Assembly: GCA_028817755.1 (NCBI GenBank)
Contig: JAPPPA010000118.1
Coordinates: 13,289 to 18,712 of the forward strand
DNA from: Gammaproteobacteria bacterium
Lineage (GTDB): Bacteria; Pseudomonadota; Gammaproteobacteria; JAPPPA01
DNA length: 5,424 nt
Direction: 5' to 3'
The number at the start of each line of letters is the position of its first letter. Within the stretch, counting starts at the first letter, position 1. The notes under the pieces are model-generated. The model made no database searches, had not been told where the DNA came from, and worked only from the letters and a program-made list of their open reading frames with translations. Shown here piece by piece: positions 1 through 5,424 of the stretch. Position numbers and translations under genes: made by a program.

Positions 1-248
1 GCTTTAAGGCGTTTCTTTTCGGCCTTCGCTTCCAGTGCTTGTTCTTCTGGTGTTTTTAGCTGCTGCTCAATAGCCTGCTGCATGTTTTCGAAGCGGTCGT
101 TGAGTTTTTTCACCTCAATACGCTCGTCGGTTGCCATCTCTTTGGCTTGCTGCACGCTGTGAGCAATGATGCTGACGATCGCAACCACTGCGACAACCAA
201 GGTCACAGCCTTGGCTAAGAAAGCCAAGTATTCAAATAGGAATTCCAT
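1..248 (-). CDS. sohB: SohB-like inner-membrane serine peptidase, N-terminal part (runs off left edge)
   Basis: Reading leftwards from an ATG at 248-246 gives 82 complete codons with no stop, so the gene continues outside the window. The protein begins MEFLFEYLAFLAKAV, followed by a hydrophobic helix at about residues 12-30. A long charged, Gln/Glu/Lys-rich stretch (about 33-82) then looks like a helical or coiled-coil linker. This layout and the opening residues resemble E. coli SohB, which starts MELLSEYGLFLAKIV. SohB belongs to the S49 (signal peptide peptidase A-like) peptidases and is thought to sit in the inner membrane with its protease domain after the linker. The catalytic Ser/Lys region is not in this window, so activity cannot be judged. 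The start is supported by a modest GAGA about 5 bases upstream of the ATG. It is divergent from the gene at 406. The family call rests on recalled similarity of the N-terminus only. Confidence 0.82.
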   Translation of the reverse strand, partial: MEFLFEYLAFLAKAVTLVVAVVAIVSIIAHSVQQAKEMATDERIEVKKLNDRFENMQQAIEQQLKTPEEQALEAKAEKKRLK

Positions 249-263
249 AATGTTCTCAATATT

Positions 264-275
264 GCCCCTAGGGGC
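264..275. repeat. 12-bp perfect palindrome in the sohB leader
   Basis: GCCCCTAGGGGC is a perfect inverted repeat. It lies 16-27 bases upstream of the sohB start, just before the likely ribosome-binding site. As DNA it could be an operator; as RNA it could form only a hairpin with almost no loop. Its function is unknown. Confidence 0.4.
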
Positions 276-343
276 GGGTAGACGTAGCTTAACCTAAGCC
301 TAAAGTGGGGATAAAACCTTAACTTTCAACTCTATGACAGCAG

Positions 344-372
344 TTGGCAGCGCTGGCAGGCTGGACTACACT
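344..372 (+). promoter_or_regulatory. Sigma70-type promoter for the DUF6394-like/channel pair
   Basis: TTGGCA (344-349) and TACACT (367-372) are separated by exactly 17 bp. They match the -35 and -10 consensus at 5/6 and 4/6 positions. Transcription would start near 379-380, giving a leader of about 26 bases with AGGG at 395-398 before the ATG at 406. Two TGGCAG direct repeats (345-350 and 354-359) overlap the -35 side and could be a regulator site, but I cannot name one. This is a prediction from sequence only. Confidence 0.5.
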
Positions 373-405
373 CGGAATTAAGAAACAATCACTTAGGGCA
401 CCACA

Positions 406-789
406 ATGAACTTAGAGAAAGTCCTGTTCGGCTTCTTTGTTTTACTCGCGCTGACACTAAATTTTGGTTTTGTGATGGGGGATATCGATAACCCTGATCA
501 TCACCACGCTTATGAACTGTTTGCGGCGATTGTGGTGAGCTTGATTGCGACCATTTTGAAGTTGGGTGATCGCTCACATATTGGCGCTACTTTGTTAGCA
601 ACGAGCTTGGTGGCAGATCTTCAGCTAGTCGCAGCAGCCTGTGTATGGGCTTGGTTAACCCAGCTTTCTAATGTCGGTTTAGCCGATGGTGGCATGGCTA
701 GCATTGTGTCTTTGGCTGGTGGCGCGATGGTCGCTAATCTGGCTTCGGTGGTGCTATTGATTGTGGAAACGGTAAACGTCCGCCGCTAG
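406..789 (+). CDS. Small four-helix membrane protein, DUF6394-like
   Basis: This is a 127-aa integral membrane protein of unknown function; I recognise it as DUF6394-like from memory. Four hydrophobic segments are visible at about residues 6-24, 35-52, 61-84 and 97-121. The first loop is acidic and histidine-rich (GDIDNPDHHH, 25-34). The second holds K52, D55 and R56, and the C-terminus ends in two arginines. By the positive-inside rule both ends face the cytoplasm. Polar residues D71 and N111 lie inside predicted helices 3 and 4, which would suit a channel-like path or helix packing. There is no cleavable signal peptide. AGGG (395-398) lies 7 bases before the start. The channel gene begins 28 bp after the stop with no terminator between, so the two are probably co-transcribed. 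A role as channel partner is inference from that linkage alone. Confidence 0.8.
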   Translation: MNLEKVLFGFFVLLALTLNFGFVMGDIDNPDHHHAYELFAAIVVSLIATILKLGDRSHIGATLLATSLVADLQLVAAACVWAWLTQLSNVGLADGGMASIVSLAGGAMVANLASVVLLIVETVNVRR

Positions 790-817
790 CGATATCGTTA
801 CCGCGGCTAAGGGCGCT

Positions 818-2521
818 ATGAATAACGTTCTTCTACTCTTTTTGCGGCGCATGCGCGCGCCGCTGCTGGTTTTATTACTGGTTTATACCGTGTCTATCGG
901 TGGCTTGGTGTTGATTCCCGGCCAGGATGACCAAGGTAACCTCTGGTATTTCGACTTTTTCCACGCTGTTTATTTCGTCAGCTTTATGGGTTCTACCATT
1001 GGCTTTGGCGAAATCCCTTATGAATTTACATCGCCCCAACGTGCTTGGGTTTTGGTGTGTATGTATATGACGGTGATTGCATGGCTATACGCCGTGGGTT
1101 CTATCTTGGCGTTGTTGCAAAACCCAGCTTTTCGCAACGCTATTACCGAGCAATCCCTCGCCAGCCAAGTAAAACGAATGAGCACGCCGTTTTATGTGGT
1201 GTGTGGTTATGGCCAAACCGGTAGTTTGTTGGTGCGTGCGCTAGCTCGTCGGGGTATTCGTACGATTGTGATCGACAATAGCGCCGACAACCTTGCTCGC
1301 CTGGAAATGGAAAACGATATTCACGATGTCCCTTACTTGGTAGGGGATGCATCGGTTGTGCGTCATCTGCTTGAGGCAGGCTTAAGTTCCTCCTTCTGCC
1401 AAGGTGTAGTCGCAGTGACAGACAACGACGATGTTAATGTCAAAATTGCTATCTCTGCGAAGCTGCTAAACAAGAAACTACGAGTGGTTTGTCGGGCAGG
1501 GAGTCAGGAGGCTGTTGCTAATTTAGAGTCCTTCGGCACGGACCGCATTGTGAATCCGTTTGATACCTTTGCCGATCATTTGGTGATGTCGATTGAGCGG
1601 CCTAGCGTGAATCGCTTACACACCTTGCTGGGGTCGTTGCCCGGTAATCCGTTTCCGCGACCTATTAACCCGCCTAGAGGGCGTTGGATCATTGTGGGTT
1701 ATGGCCGCTGTGGGCAGGCGCTGGAAAGATATTTCCGTGAAGCGGGCATGGATACGACGGTTATTGAGCCTAATGCTGATTTAGCGCCGAAAGGTGCGAT
1801 TGTGGGCTTGGGGCTGGATGAAAAAAGTTTGAAGGCTGCAGGTATCGATAGCGCGGTTGGCTTGGTAGCAGGCACAGATACCGATGCAAATAACCTGTCA
1901 GCTGTGGTGACGGCACGTAGGTTAAACCCTGATCTATTCTTGGTGGCTAGGCAGAACTTCCTCACGAATCATCGTGTATTCGAAGCGGCGAATTTAGATT
2001 TGGTGATGGATGTGAATCGCATCATTGTTTGGCGCGTTCTACCGTTCTTGAGCACTCGTTGGCTGAATGGTTTCCTCAGACAAACTCGCCGTTGGCCAGA
2101 AGAAATTGCGCATCGTTTAGTGAAGCAGGTAGAGGGTGTTTCTGGCGGTTCAACGCCGGAGTGTTGGTGCATCACTATTAATAGTGAGCTGGCGTTTGGC
2201 GCCACGGCACTGATTGAGAAAGGTGTCACGCTTACGCTGGGGGCAATTGAGCGCCAGCCTTGGGAACGCGAGCTACATATGCCCGCGATGGCGCTACTGA
2301 GAGTACGTGATGGCAAATACACGACTTTGCCTGATGAGAACGATCCGATTGAAATTGGCGACAGCTATCTCTTTACCGGGCAAGCCAGTGCCGCACGTGC
2401 TCAACGTTGGTTATTAGAAGACGAAGTTGAGCTGCGATATTTAGCAACAGGTGAGCGTATTGCAGCGAGTAGTTTAGGACGCTGGGTAACGCGGCGATTT
2501 ATGCAAAGTAAGCCTAGCTAA
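818..2521 (+). CDS. Potassium channel with one pore domain and two RCK (TrkA-N) domains
   Basis: A 567-aa ligand-gated K+ channel subunit of the inner membrane. TM1 is at about residues 13-34, the pore helix at 44-58, the selectivity filter STIGFGE at 59-65 and TM2 at about 74-100. RCK1 starts near 123 with a Rossmann GxGxxG at G130, G132, G135 and an acidic residue at the end of strand 2 (D153). RCK2 starts near 289 with G294, G296, G299 and E317. A third, RCK_C-like region probably spans about 445-535. Four subunits would form one pore with an eight-RCK gating ring. The order and length resemble the GsuK type, 2TM channels with both RCK domains in one chain that respond to nucleotides and ions; the ligand here is not known. 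Both sites keep the glycines and acid expected for NAD(H)-type binding. The filter has F where TVGYG has Y. AAGGG (809-813) lies 4 bases before the ATG. A terminator follows at 2561. Confidence 0.93.
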   Translation: MNNVLLLFLRRMRAPLLVLLLVYTVSIGGLVLIPGQDDQGNLWYFDFFHAVYFVSFMGSTIGFGEIPYEFTSPQRAWVLVCMYMTVIAWLYAVGSILALLQNPAFRNAITEQSLASQVKRMSTPFYVVCGYGQTGSLLVRALARRGIRTIVIDNSADNLARLEMENDIHDVPYLVGDASVVRHLLEAGLSSSFCQGVVAVTDNDDVNVKIAISAKLLNKKLRVVCRAGSQEAVANLESFGTDRIVNPFDTFADHLVMSIERPSVNRLHTLLGSLPGNPFPRPINPPRGRWIIVGYGRCGQALERYFREAGMDTTVIEPNADLAPKGAIVGLGLDEKSLKAAGIDSAVGLVAGTDTDANNLSAVVTARRLNPDLFLVARQNFLTNHRVFEAANLDLVMDVNRIIVWRVLPFLSTRWLNGFLRQTRRWPEEIAHRLVKQVEGVSGGSTPECWCITINSELAFGATALIEKGVTLTLGAIERQPWERELHMPAMALLRVRDGKYTTLPDENDPIEIGDSYLFTGQASAARAQRWLLEDEVELRYLATGERIAASSLGRWVTRRFMQSKPS

Positions 2522-2560
2522 TTGCATCTTAGGTAAGGTCCAGTAAAACAACTGGGCATA

Positions 2561-2592
2561 AAAAAGCCCGCGTTATATGGCGCGGGCTTTTT
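2561..2592. terminator. Bidirectional intrinsic terminator between the channel gene and amtB
   Basis: AAAAAGCCCGCG (2561-2572) and CGCGGGCTTTTT (2581-2592) are perfect 12-base complements around an 8-base loop. The GC core is followed by T5 on the plus strand and T6 on the minus strand. It lies 39 bp after the channel stop and 19 bp after the amtB stop, so it can end both convergent transcripts. Confidence 0.93.
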
Positions 2593-2611
2593 GGTTTGGA
2601 AGCGTGTTGGG

Positions 2612-3832
2612 TTACAGAACGTAACCGGTTTCGCCATGCTCGGTTTGATCCAAACCGCGGCTTTCTTCTTCTTCCGAAACACGTAGGCCGGTAATCATGC
2701 CTACCAGCTTCAAAATGAGGTAAGAGGCAACGGCGGTGAACGCAAAGGTTGCGGCAACACCAATTAGCTGAACCATGAACTGCTCGCTAATACCGTTAAT
2801 GCCTTCGGCGTGGCCTTGGCCAGAGAAAATGCCTAGCTCGGTAGACGAGAACACCGCTGCAAGCAAGGTGCCGGTGATGCCACCGATACCGTGTACAGGG
2901 AACACGTCTAGTGAGTCATCGATTTTCAGCTTTTGTTTAACAATGATGGTGGCGTTAAAGCAGATAAAACCGCCGCATAGGCCAATGATGATGGCGCCAG
3001 CTGGGCCCACAAAACCAGATGCTGGGGTAATGGTGCCAAGGCCCGCGACCATGCCTGTCACGATGCCTAGTGCGCTTGGCTTACCAAAGCGAATCCACTC
3101 GCATACCATCCACGTAAATGCGCCTACGCTAGCCGAAAGGTGAGTTACCAAAATGGCCATGCCGGCATCGCCGTTCGCTGCTAATGCTGAGCCGCCGTTA
3201 AAGCCGAACCAGCCTACCCACAGCATGCCTGCGCCCATGACAGTCATGGTCATGTTATGTGGTGGCATTGGCTTGTCTGGGAAGCCTTTACGCGGGCCAA
3301 TAACAATTGCCGCAACTAGTGCGGCAACTGCCGCGGTGATGTGTACAACGGTGCCGCCAGCAAAGTCCAGCAAGCCCATGTTGCCTAACCAGCCGCCGCC
3401 CCATACCCAGTGGGTAACCGGTGCGTATACCACTAATAACCACAGAGCAGAGAAGAGCAATATGGCGCTGAACTTCATGCGCTCAGCGAAACCACCCACA
3501 ATCAGTGCAGGGGTAATCACCGCAAAGGTCATTTGGAACATGGCGAATACAGACTCAGGAATATCGCCACTTAGGGTGTCTTCTTGAATGCCAGCCATGA
3601 ATAGATTGCTAAGGCCGCCGAACCAGTCGTTACCTTCACTAAAGGCAATGCTGTAGCCGGCTACAAACCACAGAATCGACATAAGGCAGGTGAGTGCAAA
3701 ACATTGCATTAACACCGACAGTACGTTTTTGCTGCGAACAAGGCCGCCATAGAAAAGGGCAAGGCCGGGAAGGGTCATAAACAGTACTAGAGCGGTACTG
3801 GTCATTATCCAGGATGTATTAGCTGCATCCAT
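2612..3832 (-). CDS. amtB: Ammonium transporter, Amt/MEP/Rh family
   Basis: A 406-aa inner-membrane protein expected to have 11 transmembrane helices and form a trimer that moves ammonium/ammonia inward. Landmark residues align by eye with E. coli AmtB: outer gate F103 and F211, cation-recruiting W144 and S215, D156 in DFAGGTVVH, and the pore histidines H164 and H314. The cytosolic C-tail (about 383-406, with GLRVSEEEESRGLD and HGE) keeps the region that docks GlnK in E. coli. The chain starts directly with TM1. It lacks the cleaved signal peptide of E. coli AmtB, as do many proteobacterial homologues. The start is secure: GGAG (3844-3841) is well placed, and an in-frame TAA immediately precedes the ATG. 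No glnK lies next to it in this window; both neighbouring intergenic regions are visible and too short to hold one. The gene follows the aquaporin-GST unit but is separated from it by a terminator. Confidence 0.97.
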   Translation of the reverse strand: MDAANTSWIMTSTALVLFMTLPGLALFYGGLVRSKNVLSVLMQCFALTCLMSILWFVAGYSIAFSEGNDWFGGLSNLFMAGIQEDTLSGDIPESVFAMFQMTFAVITPALIVGGFAERMKFSAILLFSALWLLVVYAPVTHWVWGGGWLGNMGLLDFAGGTVVHITAAVAALVAAIVIGPRKGFPDKPMPPHNMTMTVMGAGMLWVGWFGFNGGSALAANGDAGMAILVTHLSASVGAFTWMVCEWIRFGKPSALGIVTGMVAGLGTITPASGFVGPAGAIIIGLCGGFICFNATIIVKQKLKIDDSLDVFPVHGIGGITGTLLAAVFSSTELGIFSGQGHAEGINGISEQFMVQLIGVAATFAFTAVASYLILKLVGMITGLRVSEEEESRGLDQTEHGETGYVL

Positions 3833-3853
3833 TTAAGGGTCTCCTACTGGGTT

Positions 3854-3862
3854 ATTTTATAA
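3854..3862 (-). promoter_or_regulatory. Possible -10 element for amtB (TTATAAAAT)
   Basis: On the minus strand TTATAAAAT lies between the GST terminator and the amtB ribosome-binding site, at -10-like distance for a short leader of about 16-20 bases. No -35 is recognisable: the expected place falls inside the GC-rich terminator stem. The AT tract also follows the terminator T-run, so it could be incidental. If real, it would need an activator. Confidence 0.35.
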
Positions 3863-3874
3863 GTCGTAAAAACA

Positions 3875-3899
3875 ACGGCGCCCCATTATGGGGCGCCGT
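3875..3899 (-). terminator. Intrinsic terminator of the aquaporin-GST transcript
   Basis: ACGGCGCCCCA (3875-3885) pairs perfectly with TGGGGCGCCGT (3889-3899) around a 3-base loop. Read on the minus strand the stem is followed by TGTTTTTACG, a usable T-run. It lies 45 bp after the GST stop and 43 bp before the amtB start, so it should limit read-through into amtB. Confidence 0.85.
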
Positions 3900-3924
3900 G
3901 TGCAACTTGCAAGTAGGTTTGCAC
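3900..3924. repeat. Nested inverted repeats in the GST-amtB spacer
   Basis: GTGCAA (3900-3905) and TTGCAC (3919-3924) are inverted copies around a 13-bp spacer, and inside them ACTTGCAAGT (3905-3914) is itself a perfect palindrome. The right arm overlaps the NtrC-like box at 3920-3936. All share TGCA cores, as a cluster of binding sites for one regulator would. Confidence 0.5.
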
Positions 3925-3936
3925 TATTACAGTGCT
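3920..3936. promoter_or_regulatory. NtrC-box-like inverted repeat upstream of amtB
   Basis: TGCACTATTACAGTGCT matches the NtrC (GlnG) pattern TGCAC-N7-GTGCA at 9 of 10 specified bases; only the final A is T. It is centred about 96 bp before the amtB ATG, between the GST stop and its terminator. NtrC commonly activates amtB/glnK genes. No GG-N10-GC sigma54 element is visible between this box and amtB, which weakens the call. Confidence 0.4.
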
Positions 3937-3943
3937 GAGTGGT

Positions 3944-4615
3944 TTAGGCCGCTAATGGAGACTCATAGCCAACGGCTTGCATCACTTTCAGCTCAATGGC
4001 TAACACCTGTTGCACCATGGGAAGTGCCATAAAGCGATCAACGTAGGCTTGTACGTTTGGTGCGCTGCTTGGAATGGTTTGGCCGGTGTGCAGTAGGGTA
4101 ATAAATAAGCCGCCAACGCTAATGTCTGCTAATGACAGCTCGCTGCCAGCAATCCAGCTATCGCCGCTGAGGTGTTCATTCAAGAAAGCATGCAATGCAG
4201 GTAGTTCTTCGTTGATGGCCTTATCAACGTCTGCCTGAATCACGGGGCGTTTAAAAACGTACTTTGCCATCACCACTTCGGCGAATAAGTGGCCAGCGAT
4301 GATCGGTGTCATTTTGCCGTCAGCGTACTTGTCCCACCACAATGCGGTGTTGCGTGCTTTCTGATCTTCCGGCAATAACGCTGGGCCTTCATAGGCGCGG
4401 TCGACGTGCTGGGCAATAACAGACGAGTCTGAGAAGCCATCAATGTCATCTTGGTAAGCCGGAATTTTGCCCAACGGGCTCAGGCTTTTAAATGGTTCGT
4501 CTTGGCTACGCGGCATAGTGTTGACGTAGTCAAAATCGATGCCCTTATGCAATAAGGCTAGATGAGCTTTACGGCTGTAAAGCGAAAATGGGTGACCGTA
4601 GAGCGTAGGTTTCAT
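3944..4615 (-). CDS. Glutathione S-transferase family protein
   Basis: A 223-aa soluble protein, normal for a cytosolic GST. The thioredoxin-like N-terminal domain (about 1-76) opens with LYGHPFSLYSRKAHLAL. S11 or S14 lies where bacterial GSTs carry the residue that activates the glutathione thiol. It continues with the cis-proline segment GKIP (P52) and the glutathione gamma-glutamyl binding motif DSS (63-65). The helical C-terminal domain (about 88-215) contains the N-capping box in SLADI (S161 to D164). The general activity is conjugation or reduction of electrophiles or peroxides with glutathione; the class and substrate cannot be read from the sequence. The start is supported by AGGA 7 bases upstream of the ATG. 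It lies 31 bp downstream of the aquaporin gene with no terminator between, so the two are probably one transcript, ended by the hairpin at 3875-3899. Confidence 0.92.
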   Translation of the reverse strand: MKPTLYGHPFSLYSRKAHLALLHKGIDFDYVNTMPRSQDEPFKSLSPLGKIPAYQDDIDGFSDSSVIAQHVDRAYEGPALLPEDQKARNTALWWDKYADGKMTPIIAGHLFAEVVMAKYVFKRPVIQADVDKAINEELPALHAFLNEHLSGDSWIAGSELSLADISVGGLFITLLHTGQTIPSSAPNVQAYVDRFMALPMVQQVLAIELKVMQAVGYESPLAA

Positions 4616-4646
4616 GTCTCGTTCCTGTGCTGGTTGCTATGTGTTG

Positions 4647-5324
4647 CTACTCAGGGCCGCAGCATTCGCCGTCGTCACAGTCATGCACGTGACGGCAAAT
4701 CATTACAGCGAGCATTGCGCCAATAATGGGGGCGGCGATATAGATCCACAAGTCATTTAATTCGCCCGAAAAAAGTGCTGGCGCAATAGAGCGCGCTGGG
4801 TTCATCGATGCCCCGGTGACTGGCCCGGCGAACAGTGCTTCTAAACCCACGGTGGCACCGATCGCGGCACCTGCAGAGATACCTTTTTCTTTAGCACCGG
4901 TAGACACGCACAAAATCACAAACATCAAAATGGCGGTCAGAATAATTTCAAAACCAAAGCTTTGCCCTTGGCTACCAGACGGCAAGGTTGCCCCCATCGT
5001 GGGGTGCTCTGGTAGGAGTGCCCATAAGCTGGCACTGGCCAAGATGGCACCGGTTAATTGCGCGATGATGAATAAAGGTGCTTCCGAAAGTGGCATGCGT
5101 TTAGCGGCGACAAAACCCAAGGTTACGGCTGGGTTGAAATGTGCGCCCGAGACTTCACCCACCGCGTAGATCATTGCCATCACCACCATGCCAAATACGA
5201 GTGCAATGCCAAGGTGGCCGAGTGCGCCGCCGTATAGGTCATTAATAATAATCGCGCCGGTACCTGCGAGTACTAGGGCATAGGTGCCGACGGCTTCGGC
5301 TACAAAAATAGAACGTTTTTCCAT
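4647..5324 (-). CDS. Aquaporin (MIP family), NIP-like filter and Cys/His-rich tail
   Basis: A 225-aa six-helix inner-membrane channel with both MIP signature loops: HFNPAVT (NPA at 64-66) and SMNPARS (NPA at 175-177, followed by R178). Helices fall at about 8-28, 36-57, 82-104, 122-143, 150-167 and 191-211. Aligning by eye to the four ar/R filter positions gives F44, A163, A172 and R178. AqpZ has F, H, T, R. Losing the histidine makes a wider, less water-restricted pore and resembles plant NIP-type channels, which pass glycerol, boric acid or arsenite. The loop GPVTGASMNPARS also reads like NIPs. The cytosolic tail (210-225) is unusual, with C210, H212, H214, C216, C221, C222 and several acidic residues. 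The only reasonable start is this ATG: reading upstream in frame there is no ATG, GTG or TTG before a TAA. No good Shine-Dalgarno is visible. GST follows 31 bp downstream. The substrate is not established. Confidence 0.93.
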   Translation of the reverse strand: MEKRSIFVAEAVGTYALVLAGTGAIIINDLYGGALGHLGIALVFGMVVMAMIYAVGEVSGAHFNPAVTLGFVAAKRMPLSEAPLFIIAQLTGAILASASLWALLPEHPTMGATLPSGSQGQSFGFEIILTAILMFVILCVSTGAKEKGISAGAAIGATVGLEALFAGPVTGASMNPARSIAPALFSGELNDLWIYIAAPIIGAMLAVMICRHVHDCDDGECCGPE

Positions 5325-5357
5325 ACAGAAACCGTAAACGTCTGTTTTAAAGTATTA

Positions 5358-5388
5358 ATTTTAACGCTTTATTGTTGCAGCGTGTTAA
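5358..5388 (-). promoter_or_regulatory. Tentative promoter for the aquaporin-GST unit
   Basis: On the minus strand TTAACA (5388-5383) and TAAAAT (5363-5358) each match the -35/-10 consensus at 5/6, but the 19-bp spacer is longer than the optimum. The leader would be about 25-30 bases. The region is AT-rich and other hexamers are possible, so this is a weak call. Confidence 0.28.
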
Positions 5389-5393
5389 CACGC
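5380..5393. promoter_or_regulatory. 14-bp perfect palindrome upstream of the aquaporin gene (possible operator)
   Basis: GCGTGTTAACACGC is a perfect 7+7 inverted repeat, 56-69 bp upstream of the aquaporin ATG, and it covers the tentative -35. With no loop it makes a poor RNA hairpin, so a dimeric DNA-binding protein is the more natural reading. I cannot assign the regulator. Confidence 0.45.
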
Positions 5394-5424
5394 CGTAGTC
5401 ATTGGTGCCGGAGCTACGGGGGGG

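Noticed and set aside
1143..2322. Minus-strand open frames inside the channel gene (1143-1352, 1699-1965, 1969-2322).
   Set aside because: The plus-strand frame has pore and Rossmann motifs throughout; the antisense peptides have no family features or ribosome-binding sites that I can see.
1178..2521. Internal start at M121 making a free RCK protein, as described for MthK.
   Set aside because: There is no Shine-Dalgarno upstream of this ATG, and each subunit already carries two RCK domains, so a free copy is not needed for the gating ring.
2775..3587. Long open frames on the plus strand opposite amtB (2775-3143 and 3153-3587).
   Set aside because: They lie wholly inside a clear Amt coding sequence and give Pro/Met/Ala/Thr-rich peptides typical of antisense shadow frames, without domains.
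3833..3943. Sigma54 promoter for amtB.
   Set aside because: Every GG on the minus strand in this spacer was checked for GC ten bases later; none fits. The TGGGGCGCCGTTGT stretch has the wrong spacing and belongs to the terminator stem.
4816..5169. Open frame on the plus strand opposite the aquaporin gene.
   Set aside because: It is a shadow of the MIP coding sequence, low in complexity and without recognisable motifs.
5400..5424. Minus-strand text ending CTCCGGCACCA looks like the 3' acceptor end of a tRNA (Leu-like, CCA encoded).
   Set aside because: The bases before it would have to form a T-stem and T-loop, but they read CCCCCCCGTAG, with no TTCRA loop and no paired arm. Read rightwards as a tRNA 5' end, position 8 is C rather than T.
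5417..5424. Run of G at the right edge of the window.
   Set aside because: It sits exactly at the edge, so it may be cut-off sequence or a read artefact; no function can be supported.

Overview
The window reads as an ordinary chromosomal segment of a gammaproteobacterium, probably a free-living aquatic or marine one. The evidence is the SohB-type N-terminus at the left edge, the four-TM DUF6394-like protein paired with a two-RCK potassium channel, a proteobacterial Amt without signal peptide, and moderate base composition (about half G+C by eye). The genus cannot be fixed from the sequence. There are no transposases, integrases, CRISPR repeats, rRNA or convincing tRNA genes.

Layout. Positions 1-248 (minus) hold the 5' part of a sohB-like membrane peptidase gene that runs off the left edge. 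A 157-bp divergent intergenic region follows, with a good sigma70-type promoter facing right. On the plus strand come a small four-helix membrane protein (406-789) and, 28 bp later, a 567-aa potassium channel with one pore domain and two RCK/TrkA-N domains (818-2521). A strong bidirectional terminator (2561-2592) separates this pair from the convergent minus-strand block. Read in its own direction, that block is aquaporin (5324-4647), a glutathione S-transferase family gene (4615-3944) and, after an intrinsic terminator, an ammonium transporter (3832-2612). The last 100 bp (5325-5424) hold the aquaporin leader, including a perfect 14-bp palindrome.

How the genes relate. Four of the six genes encode integral membrane proteins, two of them channels (potassium, aquaporin-type) and one an ammonium transporter, so the theme is small-solute, ion and nitrogen exchange. 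DUF6394-like plus channel looks like one transcription unit, and aquaporin plus GST another. amtB appears to have its own start region downstream of the GST terminator. An NtrC-box-like inverted repeat lies about 90-105 bp before the amtB start, but I found no sigma54 -24/-12 element between them.

Most unusual points: (1) the aquaporin has a NIP-like, wide predicted selectivity filter (F-A-A-R) and a Cys/His/Asp-rich C-terminal tail; (2) the small four-TM protein is tightly linked to the channel and could be its partner; (3) the nested palindromes lie between GST and amtB. I see no clear evidence of a wholly new multi-gene system here.
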